Source: Paenibacillus rubinfantis (GTDB lineage Bacteria; Bacillota; Bacilli; Paenibacillales; Paenibacillaceae). From it: a stretch of DNA of 64,000 nt. The notes beneath the pieces were generated by a model. That model was not told the origin of the DNA. It saw only the letters and a list, made by a program, of their open reading frames with translations, and searched no databases. The position numbers and the translations under genes are program-made. Shown here piece after piece: positions 52,332 through 62,226 of the stretch (the first letter of the stretch is position 1; each line of letters begins with the position of its first letter). The stretch lies in NCBI RefSeq assembly GCF_001486505.1, contig NZ_LN909066.1:1530452-1594451 (forward strand). Reading direction: 5' to 3'.

Positions 52332-53698
52332 TCTGCACCTCCCGCCGTCTCTTCCGGCAGCGAGCTTCTTCGCAGCTGCCAATATTGCTCCGATGTTTGT
52401 TGAATTTGTTCCAGCGCCTCCGCGGGCGTTGCCCGCTTGCTGATCATTTCCTCCAGCACCTTGAGGAAAGTCTTGTTGACCTCGGGAGGAAGCACATTAT
52501 CATAAGGGACAAAGCTCTGGCTGCTTCGCTCCATCATTTCCACGACTTGAGCAAAGACCGGCCCCGTCTTTTCCGAATCGTACGTAATCTTCATCGATGG
52601 AATACGCAAGGCCTCGTATACGATACGCCGCTGCACTTCCTCGGTATAAAAAGCCTTCAGCAACTCCTGCGCCGCTTCCCATTTGGCCTCCTCCAGATTG
52701 GAGGACAAGCCGATGCCGATCGTATAACCTCCAGCGATCGATTGGCTGCCCCCCTCCGCCAGCGAAGGAAAGGGGATCACCCCCACCTGATTTTGAAACC
52801 CGGCCGGCGCTTTCTCGTTGTGGAACAGGTTGATGTCCCAGCTCCCGTTCAGATACATCGCCGCCTCGCCGCTGGTGAAGCGTTCGATGGCTTCCTCGGT
52901 CGACAGGTCATTGGCCGGCTCGTAAAAGGCGTTCTCATCGATCCAGGTTTTTAATTGTTTGAACGCCTTCCAGTATGACGGGTTTTGGAAGCTCAGCAAC
53001 TCGTCGCCTTGCACCAGCTCGTTAATCAAACCAGGCCCCGCATACCGGTCCATCAAGTAATGGGCGAAAATGGCTGCCGGCCAGCGTTCCTCATTCCCCA
53101 GCGCAAACGGCGTGATCCCATGATCCGTCAAAACGCGAATGACCTTGTTCAAATCCTCCACTGTCTCCGGAGGTTCCAAGCCTAGTTTACGGAAGATTTC
53201 CTTGTTGTAAAAGAGCGGTTCCGCGTTCCCTTCAATCGGTAAACCGTATATATGCTTGTCGAAGGTCCAGAGGTGCAGATCCTGAAACTCCTGCTGAAGC
53301 CCGTTCTTCTGTACAAAGTCGGTTAAATCCATCAATCGGTTGGAGCGAACATACGGCTCGATTTCAGCGCCCCCAAACAACACGAACATATCGGGCGGCG
53401 TACCGGTCACCATTTCGCTCTTCAGCTTTTGCTCACGGTGGACGGTCTGATCCATGCCCTCGAAATTGACCTTCACGTTGGGATGGGTCTCCTGAAACTT
53501 AGCCACCACATCCTCGACAATATCCAGCATCTGCCGGTCATGCTCCTTGATCCAGAAGTGGCGGAAGGTCAAGGTCACCTTCTCGGCTTGCTTCTCCTCG
53601 ATCGGCTCATGCCCGTCCGCCGCGATGATTAATACGGAAATAGCCAACACTACGGCGTAAACCGCGATCCAACCCCAGTTTAAAAACCACTTTTTCAT
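52325..53698 (-). CDS. Solute-binding protein between a YesM and a YesN gene, no lipobox
   Basis: A 457-residue family-1 binding protein. The N-terminus MKKWFLNWGWIAVYAVVLAI is a hydrophobic anchor without Cys. Typical features: KFQETHPNVKVNFEGMDQTV, SEMVTGTPPDMFVLFGG, GLPIEGNAEPLFYNKEIF. No permease gene is nearby. Sandwiched in one operon with kinase (25-base gap) and regulator (overlap), it probably presents a ligand to the kinase rather than feeding a transporter (inference). Confidence 0.9.
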   Translation of the reverse strand: MKKWFLNWGWIAVYAVVLAISVLIIAADGHEPIEEKQAEKVTLTFRHFWIKEHDRQMLDIVEDVVAKFQETHPNVKVNFEGMDQTVHREQKLKSEMVTGTPPDMFVLFGGAEIEPYVRSNRLMDLTDFVQKNGLQQEFQDLHLWTFDKHIYGLPIEGNAEPLFYNKEIFRKLGLEPPETVEDLNKVIRVLTDHGITPFALGNEERWPAAIFAHYLMDRYAGPGLINELVQGDELLSFQNPSYWKAFKQLKTWIDENAFYEPANDLSTEEAIERFTSGEAAMYLNGSWDINLFHNEKAPAGFQNQVGVIPFPSLAEGGSQSIAGGYTIGIGLSSNLEEAKWEAAQELLKAFYTEEVQRRIVYEALRIPSMKITYDSEKTGPVFAQVVEMMERSSQSFVPYDNVLPPEVNKTFLKVLEEMISKRATPAEALEQIQQTSEQYWQLRRSSLPEETAGGAEW

Positions 53699-53723
53699 GT
53701 CACCCGCCCCCTTTCGCCCGCAT

Positions 53724-55463
53724 TTATCGTTTCCCCCCGGCTGATTCGTGAAGGAGCTTCGGAATCCGGATGCGGATGGTAGAGCCGTAGCCCGGAGAGG
53801 AGCAGATCAGGATGCCGTATCGGCTGCCAAACCGGATGCGCAGCCGCTCATGCACATTTTTGAGTCCAACGCCGGTCCCCCGGTAATGCTTATGACCCCC
53901 GTCTTTACTCCACAGATTCATCATCGTATCCAGGCTGAAGCCCGGCCCGTTATCCGTTACATCGATCAGGATATCCCGATCGTCCTCCTTCGCCGTGATC
54001 GAGATCAACCCTTTATCCTGCATGGGTTCGATCGCGTGGTACAGCGCATTTTCCACGATCGGCTGCACGATTAGCTTCTGGGTCACAAAATATTTCAGCG
54101 ACTCGGGAATTTCGATGCGGTAATCAAATTGGTCCTCGAAGCGGAACTTCTGGATGTCCAGATAATGCCGGACATGCTCCATTTCCATCGATAGCGTGAT
54201 GAGCTGCTGATTTTCGCCGATGCTGATCCGCAGCAGCTTGCCCAGGGAGACGACCATTTTGCTGATCTCCTTGTTCCCTTGCAACACGGCCAGCGAATTA
54301 ATCGATTCCAGCGAATTGTATATAAAATGCGGATTGATTTGAGCAACCAACGCCTGAAGCTCGAATTCCTTCTTGCGCGCCTGCTCAGTCTGTACCTGCT
54401 CAATCAGCTCGGAAATTTGCGTGCTCATCCGGTTGAAGCCATCGACCAGCAAATCCGTTTCGTCTTCGCTGCGCACCGCGGACGTAATCGGCACAAAAAT
54501 CCCCTGCTGCACCCGCTTCATCCCGTTGACGGCCCCGATAATACTGCGCACCAGCCGGCGGACGAAGAAACGGTCGAACAGGAACGCCGAGATCAGCGAC
54601 ACCAGCACCAATACGATCGCAATGTTGCGGATGGAGATCGATTCCGAGGCGATCAGCTTGCTGGGCGTAATGGCGACCAGATACCAATCCTTATTATGCG
54701 AGGGCAAGTAGGTGATCAGGGATTTCTCGCCTTGATATTTGGCCGTATAGTAGCCCTTCCCTTCCGGCTCCGCCTGGGTCAGAAAGGGAAAATCGGTACG
54801 TTCTCCGATATGCAAACCGGATTTGTCGAACACGATGTTGCCCAGCTTGTTGACGAGCAGGATATCCCCCTGCTTTAAAGTCGCGGCATCCCAGAACACT
54901 TGGTCGAGGATGTCCGGCTTCACATAGATCACTAAAGCGCCGATATCCTCCAGCGAGTAGTAATCCTTAATCAGTCGGGCTTGAATCAGCACCGGCTTCC
55001 CCGTGGCCGCGGAGCCGTTCTCCCCCGGACCCACCCAAACCGGTCGGCCTTCGGCTGCCTCCATGGCCCCATACCAGCTTTGCTGCCTCAATTCGTCGAA
55101 GGACATCGCCTCATTAAATTGGTACTGCAGCTTGTCCTTCGAGTACAGCCCAAAGGAAGTGATCATCGGGTGGTTAATCAGGTTGTTGATGTCTTGTTTC
55201 TGCTCATAAGTCACCGAAAAATTCGCCTGCTTCACCAGTTTCTGAATCACCGGCTGCGAGATTGCCGAATTGGATACGGTCGTCACTTCATTGAGCGCAA
55301 ACTTCAGCTTCCGGTCGGTTTCAAGCAAGGAGACCCAATAGAAGTTATTGGATTTGTTCTCCATCGCCCGCGAGAAGCTGTAATACGAGATGGAACCCAT
55401 CAGGATGACGGGAATAAAGACCAGAAGAATAATAGCCAGCAAGATTTTTCGACGAAGCTTCAT
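53724..55463 (-). CDS. YesM-type sensor histidine kinase
   Basis: A 579-residue kinase with an N-terminal helix, a dCache-like extracellular domain (about 35-275), a second helix, HAMP and the His_kinase core. The phosphorylated His is in LQALVAQINPHFIYNSLES; ATP-binding boxes are LIVQPIVENALYHA and DVTDNGPGFS, ending with GTGVGLKNVHERL. AGGAGGAACGAA precedes the ATG. It heads kinase-binding protein-regulator, and may itself follow the binding-protein gene at 55608. Confidence 0.95.
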   Translation of the reverse strand: MKLRRKILLAIILLVFIPVILMGSISYYSFSRAMENKSNNFYWVSLLETDRKLKFALNEVTTVSNSAISQPVIQKLVKQANFSVTYEQKQDINNLINHPMITSFGLYSKDKLQYQFNEAMSFDELRQQSWYGAMEAAEGRPVWVGPGENGSAATGKPVLIQARLIKDYYSLEDIGALVIYVKPDILDQVFWDAATLKQGDILLVNKLGNIVFDKSGLHIGERTDFPFLTQAEPEGKGYYTAKYQGEKSLITYLPSHNKDWYLVAITPSKLIASESISIRNIAIVLVLVSLISAFLFDRFFVRRLVRSIIGAVNGMKRVQQGIFVPITSAVRSEDETDLLVDGFNRMSTQISELIEQVQTEQARKKEFELQALVAQINPHFIYNSLESINSLAVLQGNKEISKMVVSLGKLLRISIGENQQLITLSMEMEHVRHYLDIQKFRFEDQFDYRIEIPESLKYFVTQKLIVQPIVENALYHAIEPMQDKGLISITAKEDDRDILIDVTDNGPGFSLDTMMNLWSKDGGHKHYRGTGVGLKNVHERLRIRFGSRYGILICSSPGYGSTIRIRIPKLLHESAGGKR

Positions 55464-55541
55464 TTCGTTCCTCCTATACCTCTCCTACTCTATTATTCTT
55501 CATAGCAGGGCCGATTCCCTTGCTTCTTTCGACAAAGCGAA

Positions 55542-55570
55542 ATTCGCAAGAGGGCAAGCCCCTTGCGAAT
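55542..55570 (-). terminator. Stem-loop between binding-protein and kinase genes
   Basis: ATTCGCAAG (55542-55550) pairs with CTTGCGAAT (55562-55570) around AGGGCAAGCCC, itself partly paired. A short T-rich stretch follows on the minus strand. Confidence 0.5.
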
Positions 55571-55607
55571 CGGATTCATTCATATGTTTTCATGACCTAA
55601 CATGGGC

Positions 55608-56918
55608 TCATTCCGCATTTCTGGCAATATCCATAGCGTCATCCCATGCTTGTTGTGGATTTGCCTTGTTCTCGAGCACATGCCGCAGCGCATTCTTGAT
55701 CTCCGTATCGACTTGCTCGAATTGCGGCCCGTGGTAAACCGGTTTTACGCGTTGTGCCGATCGGGCGTAAGCTTCGGAGACCACCTGGCCTCCAAAAAAG
55801 TCGTCCTTCTCGGTTTGAAACGCAGGTTCGTTATACACCGCAGGGATCGAGGGCAGCAGTCTGCCCGCTTGATACGACTCCAACTGGTTCTCTTTATTGG
55901 TCAGCCAAGTGATGAAATCGTAAGCTTCCTTCGGGTGTTTCCCTTCTTTCGGCAGCGTCAGGAAGGAGCCTCCCCAACTGCCGGAACCTTCAGGAATTTG
56001 AGCAATCCGCCACTTTCCAGCCGTTTCCTTGGCGCTGCGGATCGTATCTTCCATCCAGGTTGGACCGAGGATGACGCCTACCTCCCCTGCGCGGATCGCC
56101 TTTTCCCATTCCGAAGACCCCAATGTCCATCGGCCGATCCACCCTTCCTGAATGCCTTTTACCGTAAAATCAAACGCCTTTCTCACCTGTGGATTGGTGT
56201 CACCGATGAAGGTGCCGTCCACCTTGTTGAAATATATCCGGTCCGTCGATTGATCGCGAAGTCCGTTGTACACCAAGTCCGCCGAATCCGCAAACGGGAT
56301 TCCGGTTTCTTCCGTGAACCGTTTCGCCACCGCGGCAAACTTATCCCATTTATTGATCGCGGCGCTAAACTCCTCGGGATCGGTTGGAAGACCGGCCCGT
56401 TCCATTACATCCGTTCGGTAGTAGACGACGGTGGGTTGGATCCCCGCCGGCAGGCCCAATTGAAAAGAACCGTCCGCCGACGTCGCCTGTTTCCAGGCCC
56501 AGTACAGGTAGTTCATCTCGATGTCCTTCGCGCCAAAATCATATAGATTATAAAATGGGTTGGATGAAGCGATGAAACGCTCCATGAACTCCCGATCCAG
56601 CATGAAGATGTCAGGCGCGCCCGATCCGGAGGAGATGGCAGACTCCAAGCGATCATGGTGTGTGATTGGATCCTCCATGTTGCTGAATTGAATCCGAATA
56701 TACGGATGCTCCGCCATGTACTCTTGAGCCAGAGCCTCGTACGGGGTGCTTCCCAACGTCCAGAAAGTCAGCACAACGGGGGATCCTGGACTGCCTTCCG
56801 TTAGGCCCGGAACTTGACTTTCCTCATTATTCGCCGCATTGATTACGCCATAAGCGCCCAGCAAAGAAATCATCATGGCGGCAACCGGCAGCACAGCCAA
56901 CCATTTTCCTCTTTTCAT
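55608..56918 (-). CDS. Orphan solute-binding protein, no lipobox
   Basis: A 436-residue binding protein. Its signal peptide (MKRGKWLAVLPVAAMMISLL, then GAYGVINAAN) has no Cys, so it is probably cleaved and secreted or anchored. Family motifs: AQEYMAEHPYIRIQFSNMED, LESAISSGSGAPDIFML, AGIQPTVVYYRTDVMERAGL, AYDFITWLTNKENQLESYQ. No permease is near. It lies 144 bases upstream of the YesM gene on the same strand and may belong to the same sensing unit. AAAGGAT before the ATG. Confidence 0.9.
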   Translation of the reverse strand: MKRGKWLAVLPVAAMMISLLGAYGVINAANNEESQVPGLTEGSPGSPVVLTFWTLGSTPYEALAQEYMAEHPYIRIQFSNMEDPITHHDRLESAISSGSGAPDIFMLDREFMERFIASSNPFYNLYDFGAKDIEMNYLYWAWKQATSADGSFQLGLPAGIQPTVVYYRTDVMERAGLPTDPEEFSAAINKWDKFAAVAKRFTEETGIPFADSADLVYNGLRDQSTDRIYFNKVDGTFIGDTNPQVRKAFDFTVKGIQEGWIGRWTLGSSEWEKAIRAGEVGVILGPTWMEDTIRSAKETAGKWRIAQIPEGSGSWGGSFLTLPKEGKHPKEAYDFITWLTNKENQLESYQAGRLLPSIPAVYNEPAFQTEKDDFFGGQVVSEAYARSAQRVKPVYHGPQFEQVDTEIKNALRHVLENKANPQQAWDDAMDIARNAE

Positions 56919-57041
56919 TGCGGTTGAATCCTTTCCTGCATCCGAATTTATACCTTAAGTCTAGCGAAAACAGGATCGGTTTTTGAGGAGGCAATATTGC
57001 GATTTCAGGTTGGAATTTTTCCGATCGGGGGCATAAAAAAG

Positions 57042-57073
57042 CCGATCCTCCACTATTACCAGCGAAGGATCGG
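57042..57073 (-). terminator. Intrinsic terminator of the acetyltransferase gene
   Basis: On the minus strand CCGATCCT, 16-base loop, AGGATCGG, then CTTTTTTATG. Confidence 0.85.
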
Positions 57074-57095
57074 TCAGTCGTTCCAAGGTTGGGAA

Positions 57096-58304
57096 TTAAA
57101 AGAAATCCAACAATGCCGTTGGGCTGAAAGGAATCAGCCGTTCGAGCGCATCAGCGTCAGCTTCCGGGCCGCTTAATTTACCGCAGGCAAACATCTCCCG
57201 CGGCCGTTTGTAGCCCAGCAGCATCGCCGTTAAGGTTTGAATGTCGCAGTGGAGTCCGGGATGGGCCGAACGGGCTGGATCTGACGGTTCTCCTGATTCT
57301 TCCGGTTCTACCGGCGTTAGTCTCCCCTTTCCTTCCGGGGACACCTCCAGCCGCCAATCTCCCGCGTTCCAAGGGGCAGCCCCGTCCTCAATCCGCAGGT
57401 TCAAGCGAATCGGGCCGGCGGAAGCCGGGGCGGTAAACGAATAGCCGCCAACGAACTCGGACGCATGGACAATCCGAGCCATGAAATACGGCACGGTTTC
57501 CTGCTTGCAACGCGGATCGCGCAGCAGGTACGGCAGCAGGTCATCTCCCGGCACGCGGTCAAAGACCGCTTGGGTTACCATAGAATCATGGTTCGCCAAA
57601 TAGGCCAACAGACCTTGGCGTGCCGATTCGTTCAGGAATACGAATTCGTCAATCACTAGCTCCCCGTTCTTCACCTGGTAAAGCAGATACCCCTCCGGCT
57701 GCCCCGAATCGGTATAATAAACGGCAGTATGGTCCTCATCGCCCAATACCATCCGCTTCCACCAGTCTTCGTCCCGGACGAGCATCCCGTTATAGCGGCG
57801 AGCAAATGCATGATAGATTCCATTCAACAGCTCTAGGTTTCTCACATCTCGCTTCACGGAGCCCGAGGTGTATGTCTTGGAGGGGAAACTATCGATAGGG
57901 ATGGTATATTTCTTGTAATCCGTGTACACTTCCCAGCCAAATTTCCGATAAAAAGGAATGGAAAACGGATGCAGACAGGACAGGATTTGTCCTTGATCCT
58001 TCATCTGACGGAGGGCGACAGTCAGCAGTTCCCGAACGATCCCGCCCCGACGATGCTCCGGCCAAGTGGCCACGCCAGCAATGCCCCCCATCGGGACGGA
58101 GCGTCCCTGTACATAGAGGTGCAAGGGCAGCAGCATGAGCTTGGCAAGCAACTCGCCGCCCTCAAAGGCCCCCCAGGAGCGTTCGGGAATAAAGGACTTC
58201 CGGCGCTCTTCTCTGTCCTCCGGCTTCACCTTATATTGAAATGCATATTCGGACAAGCTCAGACTGGCGTCAAACTCATCAGCCTGTAGGCGTCTGATCT
58301 CCAT
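57096..58304 (-). CDS. Eis-like GNAT acetyltransferase
   Basis: About 402 residues in the three-part Eis architecture: an N-terminal GNAT domain (MGGIAGVATWPEHRRGGIVRELL carries the acetyl-CoA loop, with FSIPFYRKFGWEVY), a second GNAT-like half, and a C-terminal SCP2-like domain ending with FSPTALLDFF. Eis enzymes acetylate aminoglycosides or protein lysines; the substrate here is unknown. The ATG at 58304 follows AAGAGGTGGG. It lies 93 bases after fhs on the same strand. Confidence 0.88.
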   Translation of the reverse strand: MEIRRLQADEFDASLSLSEYAFQYKVKPEDREERRKSFIPERSWGAFEGGELLAKLMLLPLHLYVQGRSVPMGGIAGVATWPEHRRGGIVRELLTVALRQMKDQGQILSCLHPFSIPFYRKFGWEVYTDYKKYTIPIDSFPSKTYTSGSVKRDVRNLELLNGIYHAFARRYNGMLVRDEDWWKRMVLGDEDHTAVYYTDSGQPEGYLLYQVKNGELVIDEFVFLNESARQGLLAYLANHDSMVTQAVFDRVPGDDLLPYLLRDPRCKQETVPYFMARIVHASEFVGGYSFTAPASAGPIRLNLRIEDGAAPWNAGDWRLEVSPEGKGRLTPVEPEESGEPSDPARSAHPGLHCDIQTLTAMLLGYKRPREMFACGKLSGPEADADALERLIPFSPTALLDFF

Positions 58305-58397
58305 AAACCCACCTCTTCTCATCAAATGACGATCCTCTTATGCCACATGGTTATGTAGAGTTTGCCAGAAGATGTCTGGGGTGTCAATTGCCTTAAA

Positions 58398-60029
58398 TTA
58401 CAATAAACCTGCAACTTCCCCTTGCTCATCCAAGTGGATCCGCTCCGCAGCTGGAACCTTGGGCAGCCCGGGCATCGTCACGATATTGCCGGTATGGACA
58501 ACCACGAAGCCGGCACCGGCAGACAACGTAACATCCTTCACCTGTACGGTAAAGCCCTCGGGAGCTCCTAACAGACTCGCCTGGTCGGAGAACGAATACG
58601 GCGTCTTCGCCATGCAAACCGGCAGTCGCCCGAAGCCTTGCCGTTCCAGCTCCTCAATTCGAGCTGCAGCCTTCGCGCTCAGCTTGATCCCACGCCCGCG
58701 GTAAATCTCCTTTACGATCGTCTCTATTTTGGACTTAATGTCCAGGTCATCCGCATAGAGCGGCGCATATCGAGCGGTTTCCTGCTGCAGAATGCCAAGC
58801 AGGGCTGTCGCCAATTCCTTGCCGCCTTCACTTCCTTGGGCCCAAACATCGGAAAGCTCAATACGTACTCCTAATCGGGCGCATTCCTCTTTCACAAGCG
58901 AGATCTCTTCCGCTGTGTCGCTGGTAAAATGATTTAACGCTACCATCACCGGAACGCCGAATTTCCGCAGGTTCTCCAGATGCCGCTTCATGTTGGGCAA
59001 CCCGGCTCGCAACGCTTCCGGATTCGGTTGATCCAGCTCCGTCTTGGCTGCTCCGCCGTTATATTTCAATGCCTTCACAGTTACGACCAGCACGGCCGCA
59101 TCCGGCTTCAAGCCGGCTTGCCGGCATTTGATGTCGAAGAACTTCTCCGCACCCAAGTCCGCCCCGAATCCAGCTTCGGTCACAACGATCTCAGCCAGCT
59201 TCAGCGCGGTTTTCGTGCCGATGACGCTGCTGCAGCCGTGGGCGATATTGGCGAACGGTCCTCCATGTACGATCGCCGGGGTACCTTCGGCTGTTTGCAC
59301 CAGGTTCGGCTTGATCGCTTCTTTCAGGAGTACGGTCATCGCGTCTACGGCACCGATTTGCGCTGCGGTGATCGCTTCGCCGGCCATATTTCTAGCCACC
59401 ACCATGCGGCCCAAGCGCTCCTTCAGATCGTGCGCATCCTTGCTAAGACACAGCACTGCCATCACTTCGGAGGCGGTCGTGATCATAAACCCGGATTCAT
59501 GTACGCTCCCGTTCCCTTCGCCAAGGCCAACAACGATTTGCCGCAGGCTTCGGTCGTTCATGTCCATCGCCCGTTTCCACAGGATCCGGTTCGTGTCGAT
59601 CTGCAAGCCATTCCCTTGAAAAATATGATTGTCCAGCATCGCCGCAAGCAGATTATGCGCCGAAGTAATGGCGTGCAAATCTCCGGTAAAATGCAGGTTA
59701 ATGTCCTCCGAGGGGAGCAGCTGAGCTTTATTGCTGCCGGTTGCTCCGCCTTTCATGCCAAAGCATGGCCCAAGCGACGGCTCCCGCAGCGCCGCAATCG
59801 TCGGCGCGCCAATAGCGTTCAGCGATTGCGCCAGGCCAATCGTGGTTAACGTTTTTCCTTCGCCGGCCGGCGTCGGATTCATCGCCGTCACCAGCACCAA
59901 TTTCCCGTCGGGTCGATCACCTAACTTCTCCCGTAAGCGGGGATCCAATTTGCTTTTGTAACGTCCGTATAGCTCTACAAATTCCTCGGCAATGCCAAAT
60001 GCTGCAGCCACTTCCAATATCGGCTTCAT
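58398..60029 (-). CDS. fhs: Formate-tetrahydrofolate ligase
   Basis: Makes 10-formyl-tetrahydrofolate from formate, ATP and THF in one-carbon metabolism. The ATP loop TPAGEGKTLTTIGLAQ and the family signatures SLGPCFGMKGGATG and FANIAHGCSS are intact. Length 543 is slightly short of the usual 556. GAGGGGA lies before the ATG; a 5' leader of about 55 bases shows some resemblance to a lysine-riboswitch core (see findings). Confidence 0.96.
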   Translation of the reverse strand: MKPILEVAAAFGIAEEFVELYGRYKSKLDPRLREKLGDRPDGKLVLVTAMNPTPAGEGKTLTTIGLAQSLNAIGAPTIAALREPSLGPCFGMKGGATGSNKAQLLPSEDINLHFTGDLHAITSAHNLLAAMLDNHIFQGNGLQIDTNRILWKRAMDMNDRSLRQIVVGLGEGNGSVHESGFMITTASEVMAVLCLSKDAHDLKERLGRMVVARNMAGEAITAAQIGAVDAMTVLLKEAIKPNLVQTAEGTPAIVHGGPFANIAHGCSSVIGTKTALKLAEIVVTEAGFGADLGAEKFFDIKCRQAGLKPDAAVLVVTVKALKYNGGAAKTELDQPNPEALRAGLPNMKRHLENLRKFGVPVMVALNHFTSDTAEEISLVKEECARLGVRIELSDVWAQGSEGGKELATALLGILQQETARYAPLYADDLDIKSKIETIVKEIYRGRGIKLSAKAAARIEELERQGFGRLPVCMAKTPYSFSDQASLLGAPEGFTVQVKDVTLSAGAGFVVVHTGNIVTMPGLPKVPAAERIHLDEQGEVAGLL

Positions 60030-60207
60030 TCCCCTCAGCGACCTCCATCTATCTCATTCTTGTAAACCCCGATGCAACCTCTACCTAAAAAATATCATTT
60101 CTTATTGTACATGAAATAGATGGAAATATGCGTGACGGAATTCGTACGCCGTGGGGAGACATCGAATCGCTTTTAGCCATGAAGCCGCCGCCGCAGCTCA
60201 AGTGAAA

Positions 60208-60534
60208 TTAAACACCGCAAATAGTGAAGATCGAGTGAGAGTTAAAGCATTCTTTAGCCCACTCCTCAATTTCATGAACTAACTGTTTTGTAATCTCAGA
60301 ATTGGATTCGTTCACATTACGCTTAATTATGTTCCAATCTTCTTCTGTGACTTCGGTAGGGCCATAGTAGTTAAAGTCCTTGAGAGTTGCGGTCAAATAA
60401 GCGAGTAGTTCAGTTTTCCCTAAATCTTCCTCGGCTAAATAGATCGAGTCTTCTTTCCAGTGAGTACGATCTAAACGCCCCTTCATAATTTCAATTACAT
60501 CGCGTCTTGTTAAATCTTGCTTATTAATAATCAT
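60208..60534 (-). CDS. Small hypothetical protein
   Basis: A 108-residue acidic, mainly helical protein (MIINKQDLTRRDVIEIMKGR; later DFNYYGPTEVTEEDWNIIKR; ends SIFTICGV). GAGGAGTGG ten bases before the ATG supports expression. No signal peptide or membrane segment. Family not recognised. Its lower GC than the neighbours and single position suggest an accessory gene, possibly an immunity-type protein, but nothing in the sequence proves it. Confidence 0.6.
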   Translation of the reverse strand: MIINKQDLTRRDVIEIMKGRLDRTHWKEDSIYLAEEDLGKTELLAYLTATLKDFNYYGPTEVTEEDWNIIKRNVNESNSEITKQLVHEIEEWAKECFNSHSIFTICGV

Positions 60535-60690
60535 TGTTGAACCACTCCTCAGCGCTAAATTCTACAGCATTTATTTGGTAGCTTCTTAGTGGAGAGAACT
60601 AGACCTGGCGCCTGGGACCAGGATCCAAGTACTTCCAAGATTTAGGAAACGGATGGATAATATATCAAAAGTCACTGGCAATATATAACA

Positions 60691-60746
60691 TTTGAGGTAA
60701 AGTAGATTATGTATATTTTACCTAAATTGCTAGCTTTTGAGGTAAG
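60691..60746 (+). promoter_or_regulatory. Repeated TTTGAGGTAA motifs upstream of the GH64-GH18 operon
   Basis: TTTGAGGTAA occurs at 60691-60700 and again within 60735-60746, with an inverted TTTTACCTAAA at 60716-60726 between them. Position 75-130 bases before the GH64 start suggests regulator sites. The rest of 60535-60821 holds no gene. Confidence 0.45.
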
Positions 60747-60821
60747 TATACCATCTTCCCGAAAGGAGGGGACATTCGAAGTTCTTAGCCCTGTGGTAAT
60801 GCAGAAGAAAGGAGCAGGTTT

Positions 60822-62177
60822 ATGACAACAAAATGGGTTCAGCGCTTTTGTTTGTTCTTCATCGCATTTCTCATGTCCATCTCCGTGAACATCACGGCTT
60901 CAGCTGCGGATTTCCTTCAGGGAGCGGACGTATCCGGCGACAACGTCACATTATGGTTCAAATCAACGGTTAATACAACATGGGTGGATGTCCACTACAA
61001 AGTGAACTCCGGGGGACAGCAAAATGTACGAATGACTTACAATGCGGGTACTGCAAGATTTGAGCACACCATCAATTCGGCCGCTCAAGCCGGGATAGAT
61101 TACTTTTTCACTTACAATAACGGCGTTCCTGCCTATGACACAACAACGTTCACCTATCGAGGCGGCCAGTCCGGCGGCGGCTCAGAACCAACGTCCGGCT
61201 CAATTTATTCGATTCCGGCCTCCTCTATTCCCCAGCCTTCCAATGGCGGTGTTAGTCTCAAAGTCATGAACGGGACAAGCGGGACTTATGCGGATGATCA
61301 AATTTACTGGGGAGTGATCGGCATCAATCCGGCTGACGGCAAATGGAGTTACCTGGATTTAGCCGGCCGACTGCTTCCGATTTCCTTGGATTTAAACAAC
61401 GCTCCCGGACACTTAACCAAAAACGGCGTCAACTATGCCAACATTTATCACAAGATCAGCGATGCCGCTTGGGTCAACCTTCCGAAGATCGAATCCGGCC
61501 GGTTGTTCTTTAGCGTTGGCAGCCCTCTGTACATGAAGACCTTTGATGACGGCTTTGCCGGTCCGGATTTGAACAATCCAACCGACCCTAACCTCAATAT
61601 CATTTTTGACTTTGTCGAATTCACCGTGGATAAGGACGGCTATCACGGAAATACGACCCGGGTCGATCAGTTTGGTTTTCCGATTCAACACCGGTTGGTT
61701 AACCAGGCGGGGAATTACGACCGCACCGTCGGTGAACTGGAGTCGGAGACCCGTTCTGGATTGTTCGCCAAATATGTAAACGAAGTGCCAAATGAATTCA
61801 AATCGCTAGGTACTCTGCAAGCCCCCTATCGCATCCTTAGCCCTATGAAAGGGCCATTTAAGTTAGGCGGGGCCTACGAGAACTATTTTGCCGGCTATTC
61901 CAATATCTCAACCCAAGACATCCTGCTTGGGGTTGGCGGCGCCAGCAATGCTGAAGTATGTGCCGCGTTGAATCGTCATGTCTACACGGAACCCGGCAAC
62001 TGGAATCGGGTCGATCGTTACTATCAAGCTGCCCCCGCAAACTATTACGCGAAGTTCTGGCATGATCACAGCATCGACGGGCTCGCTTACGGCTTCTGCT
62101 ACGACGATGTCAACGGACAAGCCGCCTACTTGGAGGTAGGGGATCCGAAAGGTCTCATCGTTAGGGTGGGATGGTAA
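60822..62177 (+). CDS. GH64 beta-1,3-glucanase with CBM56
   Basis: A 451-residue secreted enzyme. Signal peptide to about ASA (residue 29), CBM56 beta-glucan-binding module (about 30-113, DVSGDNVTLWFKSTVNTTWV, ending TTTFTYRG), a Gly/Ser linker, then the GH64 domain, which releases laminari-oligosaccharides from beta-1,3-glucan. The catalytic pair expected for GH64 is seen as Glu in FVEFTVD and Asp in TTRVDQFGFP. It is 49 bases before a chitinase gene, so both attack fungal walls or glucan-chitin matter. Confidence 0.92.
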   Translation: MTTKWVQRFCLFFIAFLMSISVNITASAADFLQGADVSGDNVTLWFKSTVNTTWVDVHYKVNSGGQQNVRMTYNAGTARFEHTINSAAQAGIDYFFTYNNGVPAYDTTTFTYRGGQSGGGSEPTSGSIYSIPASSIPQPSNGGVSLKVMNGTSGTYADDQIYWGVIGINPADGKWSYLDLAGRLLPISLDLNNAPGHLTKNGVNYANIYHKISDAAWVNLPKIESGRLFFSVGSPLYMKTFDDGFAGPDLNNPTDPNLNIIFDFVEFTVDKDGYHGNTTRVDQFGFPIQHRLVNQAGNYDRTVGELESETRSGLFAKYVNEVPNEFKSLGTLQAPYRILSPMKGPFKLGGAYENYFAGYSNISTQDILLGVGGASNAEVCAALNRHVYTEPGNWNRVDRYYQAAPANYYAKFWHDHSIDGLAYGFCYDDVNGQAAYLEVGDPKGLIVRVGW

Positions 62178-62226
62178 CCGGATGGTTTGGATGGATCGAT
62201 CCTATTGGAGAGAGGAAGGAAGCTGA

